Assembly (NCBI GenBank): GCA_031296915.1
Contig: JAVDPC010000027.1
Location: 1 to 38,684, forward strand
Direction: 5' to 3'
DNA from: Cerasicoccus frondis
Lineage (GTDB): Bacteria; Verrucomicrobiota; Verrucomicrobiia; Opitutales; Cerasicoccaceae
DNA length: 38,684 nt
A program made the translations under genes and the position numbers. The notes under the pieces are model-generated. The model was given only the letters and a program-made list of their open reading frames with translations. It had not been told where the DNA came from and did no database searches. This document shows positions 12,493 through 21,462 of this stretch, piece by piece (the stretch's first letter is position 1; each line of letters starts with the position of its first letter).

Positions 12493-14787
12493 TTAGTTTA
12501 CTGCCTGATCTTCGGGTGGCTTATTTTCGCCCTGAGGGTAGAGAAGCATTCGGTCATGGACGAGCAGGATAATGTCCTGACGTCCATCTCCAGTGAAATC
12601 GCCCACCATTACTTCGCGCGGTTCCAGCGGCGCCCCCTTGCGCCCGCCATAGTGCAGGTCTTCTTCAAAAACATTGAAATGCAGCGCGCTTACCCACTCA
12701 TCAGGTGAGTTATACTTGATGATTTCCAACACGTTGTTTTGGCCATCGATCAAAATGAATTCAGGGCTGTCATCGTCGTTGAGTTCACCCACGGTGATAT
12801 CATTGTAAACGATCTCCTGCAGATCGGACTCATAGGTTGAAACATTCTGTAACGACTGCCACTGACCATCCAGTGCAGTGCGGACCAACGCCTTTTTACC
12901 CAACAAAACCATGTTGTTCGCGTCGTCTCGCACGGGCAACATCCCAAGAGGGCTGAAGTCCCCAAATTCAACAGAGCGGCTATAGCGATAGATGCCAGAA
13001 TCATCCCGACTGAGGATTTGAATTTCCCTGGACTTGGTATCGAAAAGCAATAGCTCGTTAACACCGTCGCTATCAACGTCACGCAGGTGCGGAATCGATA
13101 AATTATCATTGCCCGAGCGTGAGTTAAACTGGTCCAGCACCGTGCGACGCTTTTCTGAGTCCAGGTAAATCGCGCGGACAAAGCCATTGGAAGTGATCAG
13201 CAATTCTTCCAATCCATCGTCGTTGACATCTCCTAAACCAACATCAGCCAAGTTGACCTCACGCAGGCCGTCGATTTCAGAAACTGATTCCATAAGCCTG
13301 TCATCAGACAACGTATTCAGCATTTCCAAATCCACATACCGTGCAGCGTCACGGGGAAAGGATATCAGCAAATCCTGAGTGTCGTTTTGATCCAGGTCCG
13401 CGATGAGTATGCCGGTCGCCGGTCGGCGCGCATCTGAAAGCTCAAGCTTCTTGTCGATTGCCCAACCGCCATCAAGTTGGGAGAGCAGCGAAAGCATTTG
13501 CTTGCTGTTGTCGCTAGTCAACAGAACGAGTTGCTTGCGCTCAGGAAGCCAAGCGATCTTGACGGGGGCGCCGGATACACCAATGGCTTCCGGAAAAACG
13601 AATCGCTCACCATTCCAGCGGGTCAGCCCGATTGATTCGTCTGGGCTAAGGACAAATAGCTCACTCGTGCCGTCACCATCAATGTCTGCTGCCGCTAATG
13701 ACTCCACTCCCTGAAAGGACGGAAAAGACTGAGGCGAGCGCCAGCTCCCGTCGGCCTTTCCCTGAAGCTGCCAAATTTGCGCATTTGCAGAATCAGCGAT
13801 CACAAGATCTTCGTAACCGTCGCCATTGAAATCACCCCAAGCATAGGCGTCTGGCGAGCTGACTTCGGCGCCGGTCGAGTAATACTCCATCGGCCAATCA
13901 GCCCCATTTTCTAAAGTTTGCTCCTCGAGCTTCTCGACGCGCAAACGCCCGGTCCGTGGTTCGATTAGAACCAGTTCCGGCTCGGTGGCAGTCGCATTGA
14001 TCCAGGCAAAGCTCGGGGTGGTCGCATCGAGACTGTAAGCTTGCTCAGCGCCGAGACCATCATCGGGAGACCAATCAACCATACGCAATGCACGCGAGGA
14101 ACCAGGCACACGGTAGCTGAAGCGAAGCGGCGTGCCTGCCTTGGGAGGTAAAACTTCCAAGTCCATGGCGTTGGTTTCCATGCGGAACGTCTCATGCAAC
14201 TTAATCGGGGCGCCCTTCTCATCAAATGCGAAGACCATCAGGCGATTCTTGGTCAGCGCCACGAGTTCCAAGCCTGAGTATTGGTCCGTTAAATCAACCA
14301 ACTTCAACGTGCTGTTCCAAGGGAGTGCTTCTACGCCGTCGTATTCGCGTTTTTCGGCCCATACGCCTTTCTCCAATTGGGCGACTGCTACGAGTGGCTC
14401 GTCTTTGCTGGTGAACACCACATCCGTCAACCCGTCGCCAGTCACATCCCCCAATGTCAGATCAAACATGGCAATGCCGCTGGTAACGCCTTCGACTTCA
14501 AATCGCGCATCTTCCAATACTGGCTCCCAGCGATTTCGCCGTAAACTTTGGGAAGTATTTTCGATTTCTCCCGGAACGCGCTGGTAATAGATTTCCACCC
14601 TGGCTCGATCATTGTTGATGACGCCGATATCTGTCTTCCCGTCGTTGTCCACGTCACCCTGTGCAAGCGCTCGGACACTCCAATCTATTTTGGTAATTTC
14701 CGGCCCAACTAAGCGTATCGGCGCGGTATCGTACTCGCCAGCGAGGACTGTAGAACCAAGGAGTAAGTATGCTAAAACTGAACGCAT
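12493..14787 (-). CDS. Exported FG-GAP/VCBS repeat protein
   Basis: 764 aa with a signal peptide (residues 1-16, MRSVLAYLLLGSTVLA). At least nine calcium-type D-x-[DN]-x-[DN]-G motifs are spread through the chain: GDVDNDGKTD (44-53), GDVTGDGLTD (113-122), GDFNGDGYED (318-327), then about 368, 464, 519 (GDVNDDGLEE), 570, 667 and 729 (GDFTGDGRQD). This pattern is typical of FG-GAP/VCBS beta-propellers, often used for extracellular adhesion or protein contact. No catalytic domain or membrane anchor is visible. Last gene of a three-gene operon with the HtrA-like protease (8-bp gap upstream). Confidence 0.85.
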   Translation of the reverse strand: MRSVLAYLLLGSTVLAGEYDTAPIRLVGPEITKIDWSVRALAQGDVDNDGKTDIGVINNDRARVEIYYQRVPGEIENTSQSLRRNRWEPVLEDARFEVEGVTSGIAMFDLTLGDVTGDGLTDVVFTSKDEPLVAVAQLEKGVWAEKREYDGVEALPWNSTLKLVDLTDQYSGLELVALTKNRLMVFAFDEKGAPIKLHETFRMETNAMDLEVLPPKAGTPLRFSYRVPGSSRALRMVDWSPDDGLGAEQAYSLDATTPSFAWINATATEPELVLIEPRTGRLRVEKLEEQTLENGADWPMEYYSTGAEVSSPDAYAWGDFNGDGYEDLVIADSANAQIWQLQGKADGSWRSPQSFPSFQGVESLAAADIDGDGTSELFVLSPDESIGLTRWNGERFVFPEAIGVSGAPVKIAWLPERKQLVLLTSDNSKQMLSLLSQLDGGWAIDKKLELSDARRPATGILIADLDQNDTQDLLISFPRDAARYVDLEMLNTLSDDRLMESVSEIDGLREVNLADVGLGDVNDDGLEELLITSNGFVRAIYLDSEKRRTVLDQFNSRSGNDNLSIPHLRDVDSDGVNELLLFDTKSREIQILSRDDSGIYRYSRSVEFGDFSPLGMLPVRDDANNMVLLGKKALVRTALDGQWQSLQNVSTYESDLQEIVYNDITVGELNDDDSPEFILIDGQNNVLEIIKYNSPDEWVSALHFNVFEEDLHYGGRKGAPLEPREVMVGDFTGDGRQDIILLVHDRMLLYPQGENKPPEDQAVN

Positions 14788-14795
14788 AAAAGTAA

Positions 14796-16511
14796 TTACG
14801 GATTTTTGGGCAACACGCGGACCCGGGTTATTTGCGCATCCTCCAGGATGTAGCCGGCGGACAAAATATAGAAAGGCACATCCGCCCCACTTAATTCGGG
14901 CAGGTCAACATCGATCCCCTTACCGAAGTTGCCTGATAAATTCTCACGATACGCCTCAAATAGCTGCTCCAGCGCAGCACTGAGGTTAAAGTAGGCGCAC
15001 TCGATCTGATTGGGGGGCAGATCTTCCAACGCATTCACGATGTAGCTCTCATTCCACAACCCTCCATCGGACTCCCGGAGATGATACAGCGTGCGCTCAA
15101 GGAGCTCCACTGACCCTATAGCCAAAAATAAGTGATCATCGGCTAGCGCATAACCAAAAGGAGAATCTTCCAGGCTCAAATTTGCCGGAGTGACGATTTT
15201 CATGCCGAGGAATTCGCGTTCACTGAGAACTTCGGCGCCTGGCGCAAAGGTCTCCGTCAGTCCCTTGATTGCATTCTCAAAGGCTTGCGGGTCTCGAATT
15301 GGAATTGCGACAATTAGGTTTTCATTGTCGCTCTGTTCTTCAATTTCATCAGCTTCTTTTAGTTCGGAAAATGACGCGAATTGTGTTCCGAAATTAGTGA
15401 GCAAGGCCTCACGCAGGTCGATGTTGGTCTGTTGTCGGAAATTATCGAGTTGTAGTTGAAACATCGCTCCAAAATTTGGGCTCATATCGTTCATCAGCGC
15501 CTCAAACGCTGCGAAGACTTCGTTGAAATCAAGCATCGACACGTTGGCGTCAATGGCGTCAGAAGGAACCCAGTGCGGAAAGCGTAATGGCTCCGAACTG
15601 TAAGCCAGCAATTCCAGGATGCCGCGGCGTTGAGTGTAAAGCATGCCGAGTACGGACTCGAAGTTGGCGCTTTCAAAATCGATTGCCATGAAGGCGCCTT
15701 GAAGTGACTCCAACGCCAAACTGTTCCAAAGCGAATCCATGGTGACGCCGAGTGGATTCATGGGGATCGTTGGCATGTCGTCTTCGATCAAATCGCGGAA
15801 CATACCGATGCCTTCCTTGAGGTTCAGGTAGATACGCGCCTGCGACTGCCCGGCAATGTCCATACTACGCAAGAAGTCCGGATCACGCCCCAGCCCATCA
15901 CTGCGCGAATCGATGACCGCATCAACGGTGTTTTTCAAGAGTTCGAGGGAAGTCGCCTCAATCGCGATGCCATCGACCAGTGTCCAATATTCTGGCATCC
16001 ATTCTTCTTCGGGCAGATCGGCGATTTCCTCAGTGTACAAGGTAACGCCAGCATACGGTTCTTCGATCAGCAATACATCATCGTAAGCGACATCGCGGTC
16101 GTAGATTTGCAGGAATTTCAACGCTTCAATATCCCCGGCAAAATCGGTCAGCAGGACAATACGAGGGGATTTTTCCGCACCCTCTTCCAACGATACTATA
16201 GCACCGCAAATTCTACCGCTTAAGAGCTCATGTAGGTTTCCCAATGTTAGAGCGTCGCCGCTGGGCAATGTGTATTGCTCGCCATCCTCTGTTTCGAGCG
16301 GCTCGCCTAAGGAGTCCTCCCATTCAGCTTTTTGCTGAGCGGAAACCAACTCCAAAATCTTGCCCTCTTCGACCGCCGTCACGAGCGACTTAAAGTCATC
16401 TAGCGAAACGCTGACCAGCGTCGAACTGGGCAGGTAGTCTTCCAGGTAGTTTTTAGCGTGAAGCGTACAGCCGATCAATGCGGCGAGAATGCACAGGTAT
16501 GATTTAAGCAT
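14796..16511 (-). CDS. Exported protein of unknown function
   Basis: 571 aa with a signal peptide (residues 1-19, MLKSYLCILAALIGCTLHA). The mature start YLEDYLPSSTLVSVSLDDFKSLV resembles large exported proteins of Planctomycetes and Verrucomicrobia in which a conserved P-x-x-T/S-L motif opens a long alpha/beta repeat domain (DUF3352-like). That resemblance is weak. The chain is acidic with repeated L-E-L-L-x-N-T and D-S-R segments and lacks obvious catalytic motifs. It lies 6 bp after the protease gene and 8 bp before the FG-GAP gene, so the three are surely co-transcribed and may form one cell-envelope unit. Confidence 0.75.
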   Translation of the reverse strand: MLKSYLCILAALIGCTLHAKNYLEDYLPSSTLVSVSLDDFKSLVTAVEEGKILELVSAQQKAEWEDSLGEPLETEDGEQYTLPSGDALTLGNLHELLSGRICGAIVSLEEGAEKSPRIVLLTDFAGDIEALKFLQIYDRDVAYDDVLLIEEPYAGVTLYTEEIADLPEEEWMPEYWTLVDGIAIEATSLELLKNTVDAVIDSRSDGLGRDPDFLRSMDIAGQSQARIYLNLKEGIGMFRDLIEDDMPTIPMNPLGVTMDSLWNSLALESLQGAFMAIDFESANFESVLGMLYTQRRGILELLAYSSEPLRFPHWVPSDAIDANVSMLDFNEVFAAFEALMNDMSPNFGAMFQLQLDNFRQQTNIDLREALLTNFGTQFASFSELKEADEIEEQSDNENLIVAIPIRDPQAFENAIKGLTETFAPGAEVLSEREFLGMKIVTPANLSLEDSPFGYALADDHLFLAIGSVELLERTLYHLRESDGGLWNESYIVNALEDLPPNQIECAYFNLSAALEQLFEAYRENLSGNFGKGIDVDLPELSGADVPFYILSAGYILEDAQITRVRVLPKNP

Positions 16512-16517
16512 TCGAGA

Positions 16518-17441
16518 TCAGTTAGCCTCCGAGGTGGGGGGCGTGTTATAGCGAAATCCGGTATTCGGATTACGCGGATCGAAGGCGAACGCATCGCGGT
16601 TTTCGAGGAAGAATTTCAGCACATTCGCGGGAATCGCAAAAGCCAAGCCTTCAGCGCCCATGGCCACCACTTTCATGTTATTTACGCCTACTACTTCGCC
16701 GCGCATATTGAAGAGCGGACCGCCGGAATTCCCAGGGCTGATTTCCGTGGTGGTCTGGATGAACACGCGACCTCCAATGGGACGATTACGGTTACTCACG
16801 ATGCCTTGTGAAACCGTGCGATCCAGTCCCAGTGGCGCGCCAATGGCAAAAACAGACTGTCCCTGCTTCAAGTCATTCGATTCACCCAGCGGTACGGCTT
16901 TCAGTTGCTCACCATCGGGTAAATCTATCTTCAACAACGCCAGGTCTGCGCCTGGATTACTGGCCACGATTTTGACATTTCGATGGACCTCACGCTCTAG
17001 CGAATCATTCACCTGCTTAAACACCGTGACCGAAATATCATGCTCGCCAGCAATGACGTGATCGTTGGTGACGAGGTAGCCATCCGGATTGATAATGAAG
17101 CCGCTGCCCAAACCCGTTGGGGTTCGAATCAGCACCACAGATTCGCCGTGCCGGTCAACCCATTCGCCAACAGACATGATTTGGCCTTGGGCGGTCGTTT
17201 GAAACAGGCCATTGCTCACCATACTGGTCCCCTCCACAGTCGCATCTTCCAGATTGATGCCTATGATGTTGTCGCGGGGGATTTCCAATACGGTGAAGCC
17301 GAGGTCGACATAGATGCTCGTGGGGCGCTCATAGACGACAGAACCGCTCACGGCATTGCCTTCACTGAGGTTTATAGTCGCCCGTTCGGCAAAGAGGGCA
17401 GGGACTGTTAAGAGGAGGAATGTAATGGAAATGAACTTCAC
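16518..17441 (-). CDS. HtrA/DegP-like periplasmic serine protease without PDZ domain
   Basis: 307 aa with a signal peptide (MKFISITFLLLTVPALFA). An N-terminal domain of about 80 residues precedes the trypsin-like domain. Catalytic residues are all present: His128 in LVTNDHVIAG, Asp166 in GADLALLKI, Ser239 in SPGNSGGP. The end of the protease domain (GLAFAIPANVLKFFLEN) is followed by only about 25 residues, so there is no PDZ domain for substrate recognition or trimer regulation. The N-terminal segment (INLSEGNAVSGSVVYERPTSIYVDLG) looks like a small beta domain. First gene of the exported-protein operon. Confidence 0.9.
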   Translation of the reverse strand: MKFISITFLLLTVPALFAERATINLSEGNAVSGSVVYERPTSIYVDLGFTVLEIPRDNIIGINLEDATVEGTSMVSNGLFQTTAQGQIMSVGEWVDRHGESVVLIRTPTGLGSGFIINPDGYLVTNDHVIAGEHDISVTVFKQVNDSLEREVHRNVKIVASNPGADLALLKIDLPDGEQLKAVPLGESNDLKQGQSVFAIGAPLGLDRTVSQGIVSNRNRPIGGRVFIQTTTEISPGNSGGPLFNMRGEVVGVNNMKVVAMGAEGLAFAIPANVLKFFLENRDAFAFDPRNPNTGFRYNTPPTSEAN

Positions 17442-17511
17442 TATTCAGAGCTTAACAACGAATAGGAAACGCGCAAGCGCGGGTTGTTTCGAAAATTTAT
17501 CAACAACGTCC

Positions 17512-17721
17512 TCAATCATCCAGTGTGAAGCCTACCTTGATCGTCACTTGCCAGTGTGCGACTTTGCCGTCCTCGATGTGGCCGCGAGTCTCCAAAACCT
17601 CAAACCAACGCATATTGCGGACAGATTTTGAAGCGCGCTCGATGGCGTTTTTGATGGCTTCGTCCGTAGACACGGCAGAAGAACCCGTTAATTCGATTTT
17701 CTTGTAGATATGGTCACTCAT
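17512..17721 (-). CDS. Dodecin (flavin-binding small protein)
   Basis: 69 aa, the usual dodecin length. HIYKKIELTGSSAVSTDEAIKNAIERASKSVRNMRWFEVLETRGHIEDGKVAHWQVTIKVGF matches the family: strand, helix, the S-x-R-N-x-R-W-F-E-V segment whose Trp stacks on flavin, and the Q-V-T-x-K-V-G-F C-terminal strand. Dodecins form 12-mers that store or sequester flavins. It lies 70 bp beyond the glycosylase gene on the same strand. Confidence 0.93.
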   Translation of the reverse strand: MSDHIYKKIELTGSSAVSTDEAIKNAIERASKSVRNMRWFEVLETRGHIEDGKVAHWQVTIKVGFTLDD

Positions 17722-17791
17722 GCCAACAATCTATCGCGGAAAGCAGTAAATGCCAACTTGTTAGGGCGTTTTCTGCAAATTGACCATGTGC

Positions 17792-18319
17792 TTATAGCTT
17801 TCGGACAAAGCGATAAGGCGCAGACAACCAAGGCTCTCCCGCATAGCCGATGCCGATGCGTGGCGTGCGCTCGATCTGTGATTCCTGGAGGACGCTCCCC
17901 TGCTCCACCCACAAGCCGGACTCCTGCGTCGCAGGGAGGCCGTTGAGTGATTGATCAATTTGCATGGCTTTGGTCAAACGACCTGGTCCAATCTTCGGCC
18001 CTGCTCCCCGTATCAAAACGGCAGCCGGGAAATCTGCTGGTCCAGTCACAATATTCAGCAACCAGTGCACTCCGTAGCACAAGTAGACATAGAACACGCC
18101 AGCGGAACCAAACATTACGGCATTGCGCGGCGTTTTGCCGCGACAGGCATGACATGCTAAATCCTGGCCGCCATCGTAGGCCTCGACTTCGCACAGTTCC
18201 CAGCGAAGAATCTCGCCAGTTGACAGCCGTCGGCAGAGCTTTTGCCCCATCAACTCCCGTGCAACCGTGACGGTGTCACGCTCGAAGAATTCCTGGGTCA
18301 ATACAGGCGTCGACGCCAC
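17792..18319 (-). CDS. mpg: 3-methyladenine DNA glycosylase (AAG/MPG family)
   Basis: 175 aa. It removes alkylated and deaminated purines from DNA. Family motifs: LMGQKLCRRL, the catalytic Glu46 in CEVEAYDG, HACRGKTPRNAVMFG, AGVFYVYLCYGVHWLLNIVTG (the Tyr/His-bearing core), and GPGRLTKA. Length fits the short bacterial form. The start is GTG, only 5 bases after the nuoN stop codon, so it is probably co-transcribed with the complex I operon. That is an odd partner, more likely read-through than a functional link. Confidence 0.92.
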   Translation of the reverse strand: MASTPVLTQEFFERDTVTVARELMGQKLCRRLSTGEILRWELCEVEAYDGGQDLACHACRGKTPRNAVMFGSAGVFYVYLCYGVHWLLNIVTGPADFPAAVLIRGAGPKIGPGRLTKAMQIDQSLNGLPATQESGLWVEQGSVLQESQIERTPRIGIGYAGEPWLSAPYRFVRKL

Positions 18320-18324
18320 GCAAT

Positions 18325-19842
18325 CTAGCCTCCGACCAAGCCTCGCTGGAACAAGCCAAGGATCACCGTAACAATCACCAGCAGAGTAAGCACGACCTTG
18401 TGAATGATTCCTACGGCGCCCGGCATTGGGTATGCCTGCTTGGCCTCATCGCCTGGCAATGCAGGCTTTACGAAGAAGGCTTCACGCACCCAGCCAAAGT
18501 AGTAATAGATGGAAATAACGACCCCAATGATTGCCGCGCCAAGCAAAACATACAACTCAGCCTGGAAAGCGGCGATGAAGATGAGCAGCTTGCCAATGAA
18601 GCCTGCGAGGGGCGGAATGCCTGCCAGCGAACCGAGTCCAATGGCCAACACGCCGGCCAGAAATGGCTGACGTTCAGCCAGCTTCTGGTAATGCTCCAGT
18701 TCTTGGATTTCGTCAGCAGAACCGGCGAGATGCACCATCACGCCAAAAATCGCGAACGAAGCAAACAGGTAGGCAAATAGATAAAATATGATCGCCCATG
18801 GAGCCAAGGCTGAGCCTTGAGGACTTGTCAATGCGACCACTGCAACGAGCAAATAACCCGCATGGGCAATGCCTGAAAGACCAATGACGCGCTTTACATT
18901 GCGCTGCCCAATTGCGGTTAAGTTGCCAAACAGAATCGTGATAATCGCAATCGCTGAGAGCAGTGGCTGCGTCAAGGCAGTCAGGTGCGAAAACGGTCCG
19001 ACGATCAGGTTCATTAACACGAAGAACCCTGCGGCCTTGGACGAGATTGCCAGAAATGCAGTCACGGGAGTAGGTGCGCCTTGATAAACATCGGGCACCC
19101 AGATTTGGAATGGCACTGCGCCGATTTTGAAGCAGATGCCACAAAGCACGAGCGTTGCCCCGATCAGCACCAGTGGTTCGTGTGGGTTCGCGGTAATGAA
19201 CTTGCCGAGTTCAGCAAAGTTCATGGCGTCCTTCGTGGCGCCTTGCAAAGCCGGATTGCTGGCGGCGCCATAAAGCAACACGATGCCAAAGAGCAGGATT
19301 GCCGAACTCAGCGCGCCCAGAATCAAATACTTGAGGCCAGCTTCCAGTGAAAACGAACTATGACGGCAATAAGCGACCAGCACGTAGAAGCCGATGGTGA
19401 CGGTTTCCAGCGCCACAAAGAGCATCACAAAGTTGCTGGATTGCACCAGTAGCATCATCGATGCACTGACGAGAATCGTCACCAAAAAGAATTCCGAACG
19501 CGGCAAATTCTGCTTCGATAAATAGCCAATGGCGAGGTAGCAAACCAGCGCTGAACTCAGCACGAAAAACGCGCGCATGTAGGTCACGAATGGTCCTGCC
19601 TCGATCATGCCGCCAAAAAGCTGCCCCGATGGGGCCTCACCGCAGCCACAGCCCAACGCAATGAACCCGAGTAGTCCGAATTGGGCAGCAACGGCGAAGG
19701 TCGGAATGATGCGCTTGCGCGTCGCGGGCAAAAAGAGATCCAGGCAAAGCACGATTAGAGCAATGCCAGCCATGGCCAACTCCGGCCAAATGGCGCTCCA
19801 TTGGTTGGTGGATGCTAATTCTTGGAAACCGTTATAATTCAT
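18325..19842 (-). CDS. nuoN: NADH-quinone oxidoreductase subunit N
   Basis: 505 aa, about 14 membrane spans, antiporter-like proton-pumping subunit. Conserved elements: the glutamate in LFVALETVTIGFYVLVAY, the lysine in FKIGAVPFQIWVPDVYQGAPTPVTAFLAISSKAAGF, and SGIAHAGYLLVA. Its ATG overlaps the nuoM stop as ATGA, and the DNA glycosylase gene follows 5 bases after its stop. Last complex I gene of the operon. Confidence 0.96.
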   Translation of the reverse strand: MNYNGFQELASTNQWSAIWPELAMAGIALIVLCLDLFLPATRKRIIPTFAVAAQFGLLGFIALGCGCGEAPSGQLFGGMIEAGPFVTYMRAFFVLSSALVCYLAIGYLSKQNLPRSEFFLVTILVSASMMLLVQSSNFVMLFVALETVTIGFYVLVAYCRHSSFSLEAGLKYLILGALSSAILLFGIVLLYGAASNPALQGATKDAMNFAELGKFITANPHEPLVLIGATLVLCGICFKIGAVPFQIWVPDVYQGAPTPVTAFLAISSKAAGFFVLMNLIVGPFSHLTALTQPLLSAIAIITILFGNLTAIGQRNVKRVIGLSGIAHAGYLLVAVVALTSPQGSALAPWAIIFYLFAYLFASFAIFGVMVHLAGSADEIQELEHYQKLAERQPFLAGVLAIGLGSLAGIPPLAGFIGKLLIFIAAFQAELYVLLGAAIIGVVISIYYYFGWVREAFFVKPALPGDEAKQAYPMPGAVGIIHKVVLTLLVIVTVILGLFQRGLVGG

Positions 19843-21461
19843 AGCGATTGCCCTCCTTCCGGCTGCTGCTCTGCATCAGCGAGTTGAAGGCTCGTATCGT
19901 TGTCTTGAGAGGCGTCAGCCGTCTTCATCTTCTTGGGCATATGCACGTAAACCGGATCAGCTTGAACTGCCTTTTCAATGGACTGGGAAATGCCCATCGG
20001 CCAAAGGCCAATAAACGCCAGCGTTACCAGCAGAATCGTTGCGGGAGCGCGCTCAGCTGGTGTGATGTCGCCAATTTCGCGCTGACCTAGGGACTCGGCG
20101 AACTCCTTGGTTTGCGGACCGAAGAAGATGTTGGCCGCTGCGCGCAGGCCGTAAATTGCTGAGATCACGACACCAAGTACCGCAGGCGCGACTGCCCAGG
20201 CGTGGTTATCCCACAGGGCGATGAATACGGTAAACTCGCCCCAGAAATTAGCAAACCCAGGTAGACCAATCGACGCCATGCTCGCGGCGACAAACAAACC
20301 GGCCAGTACGGGGGCCTTGGGGCCAAGACCTCCGATGGCCTTCATGTCGTAAGTGCCAGTGCGGTTATAAACCGCGGTCGCCAGCACGAACATCAAGGCG
20401 ACTGATACCCCGTGTGCAAACATCAGCATCACAGCGCCGCCGATGCCCACGACCGACATCGTCGCGATGCCTAAGAAAATATAGCCCATGTGCATCACCG
20501 AGCTGTAACCGATCATCAGCTTCAGGTCACGCTGAGCGATGGTCACGAAACCAATCAGCACGATATTGCCCAGCGCCAGCCAGACGATCCAGTCATTCCA
20601 AGCCAAAGCGCCAAACGGCAGCAAAGGCACCGCGATTTGCACCAAGCCATAGAGGCCAAACTTTTTCAATACTCCTGCATGCAGCATCGCATTGGCGGTC
20701 GGTGCGTTGGCGTAGCCACGAGGAGCCCAGGAATGAAATGGAAACAACGAAACCAAGATGCCGAAGCCGAACAGCAAAAGCGCAAAGATGTTATCTTGGG
20801 CGACCTCGGTAATGCCATTGGCGCTCAGATACTCCTGCAAGCCGATCAAGCTAAAGCCGGTTGCGGTATCCCAGCCAGTTTGGCCGTAAAGCGCAATCAA
20901 GCCGAGCAGGGAAAGCATTGCGCCCAGCGTCAGGTAAACGGTCATCTCCATCGCGGCCGAGCGGCGCCCTTCCCCGCCCCAGATGCCGATCATGATGAAG
21001 GTCGGAATCAGCGCCAGTTCGTGGAAGAAGTAAAAGAAGAAAATATCGATCGAGCAGAATACGCCCATCAGGCCGGCTTGCATCACCAGCAGCAGCGCCA
21101 TGTAAAGATTCAGGCGTTCGGCTTGAGAATACATTGCATGAATGCCAGCCGCCAAGCCAACGATGCCCGCCAGCAGGTACATCGGCATCGAAATGCCGTT
21201 TAAGCCCAACAGCAGCGTGATGCCCACGCTATCACGCAGACCCAGATCGCAACCTCCCACGTAGGCGAAGCCATTGATCAGGTCGGTTTGTGAATCGAAG
21301 TTCATCCAAAGATAAACGGCGATAACCGCTGGCAACATAAAGCCGATGGCGGAGATCAGACGAACGCCGGCGTTGCCTAAGGATTTGCCGAAAAACAGCA
21401 CCACCGCCGCTGAGAGCGGGATGAAGATCGACAGAAGCAGCAAATTAAAATCGGTAAGCAT
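19839..21461 (-). CDS. nuoM: NADH-quinone oxidoreductase subunit M
   Basis: 540 aa, about 14 spans, antiporter-like proton-pumping subunit. Diagnostic segments: FFYFFHELALIPTFIMIGIWGG with the conserved Glu, FPFHSWAPRGYANAPTANAMLHAGVLKKFGLYGLVQ with conserved Lys, and IGYSSVMHMGYIFLG. A hydrophilic C-terminal extension of about 35 residues (KKMKTADASQDNDTSLQLADAEQQPEGG) is longer than usual. It starts one base after the nuoL stop and is coupled to nuoN. Confidence 0.96.
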   Translation of the reverse strand: MLTDFNLLLLSIFIPLSAAVVLFFGKSLGNAGVRLISAIGFMLPAVIAVYLWMNFDSQTDLINGFAYVGGCDLGLRDSVGITLLLGLNGISMPMYLLAGIVGLAAGIHAMYSQAERLNLYMALLLVMQAGLMGVFCSIDIFFFYFFHELALIPTFIMIGIWGGEGRRSAAMEMTVYLTLGAMLSLLGLIALYGQTGWDTATGFSLIGLQEYLSANGITEVAQDNIFALLLFGFGILVSLFPFHSWAPRGYANAPTANAMLHAGVLKKFGLYGLVQIAVPLLPFGALAWNDWIVWLALGNIVLIGFVTIAQRDLKLMIGYSSVMHMGYIFLGIATMSVVGIGGAVMLMFAHGVSVALMFVLATAVYNRTGTYDMKAIGGLGPKAPVLAGLFVAASMASIGLPGFANFWGEFTVFIALWDNHAWAVAPAVLGVVISAIYGLRAAANIFFGPQTKEFAESLGQREIGDITPAERAPATILLVTLAFIGLWPMGISQSIEKAVQADPVYVHMPKKMKTADASQDNDTSLQLADAEQQPEGGQSL

Positions 21462-21462
21462 C

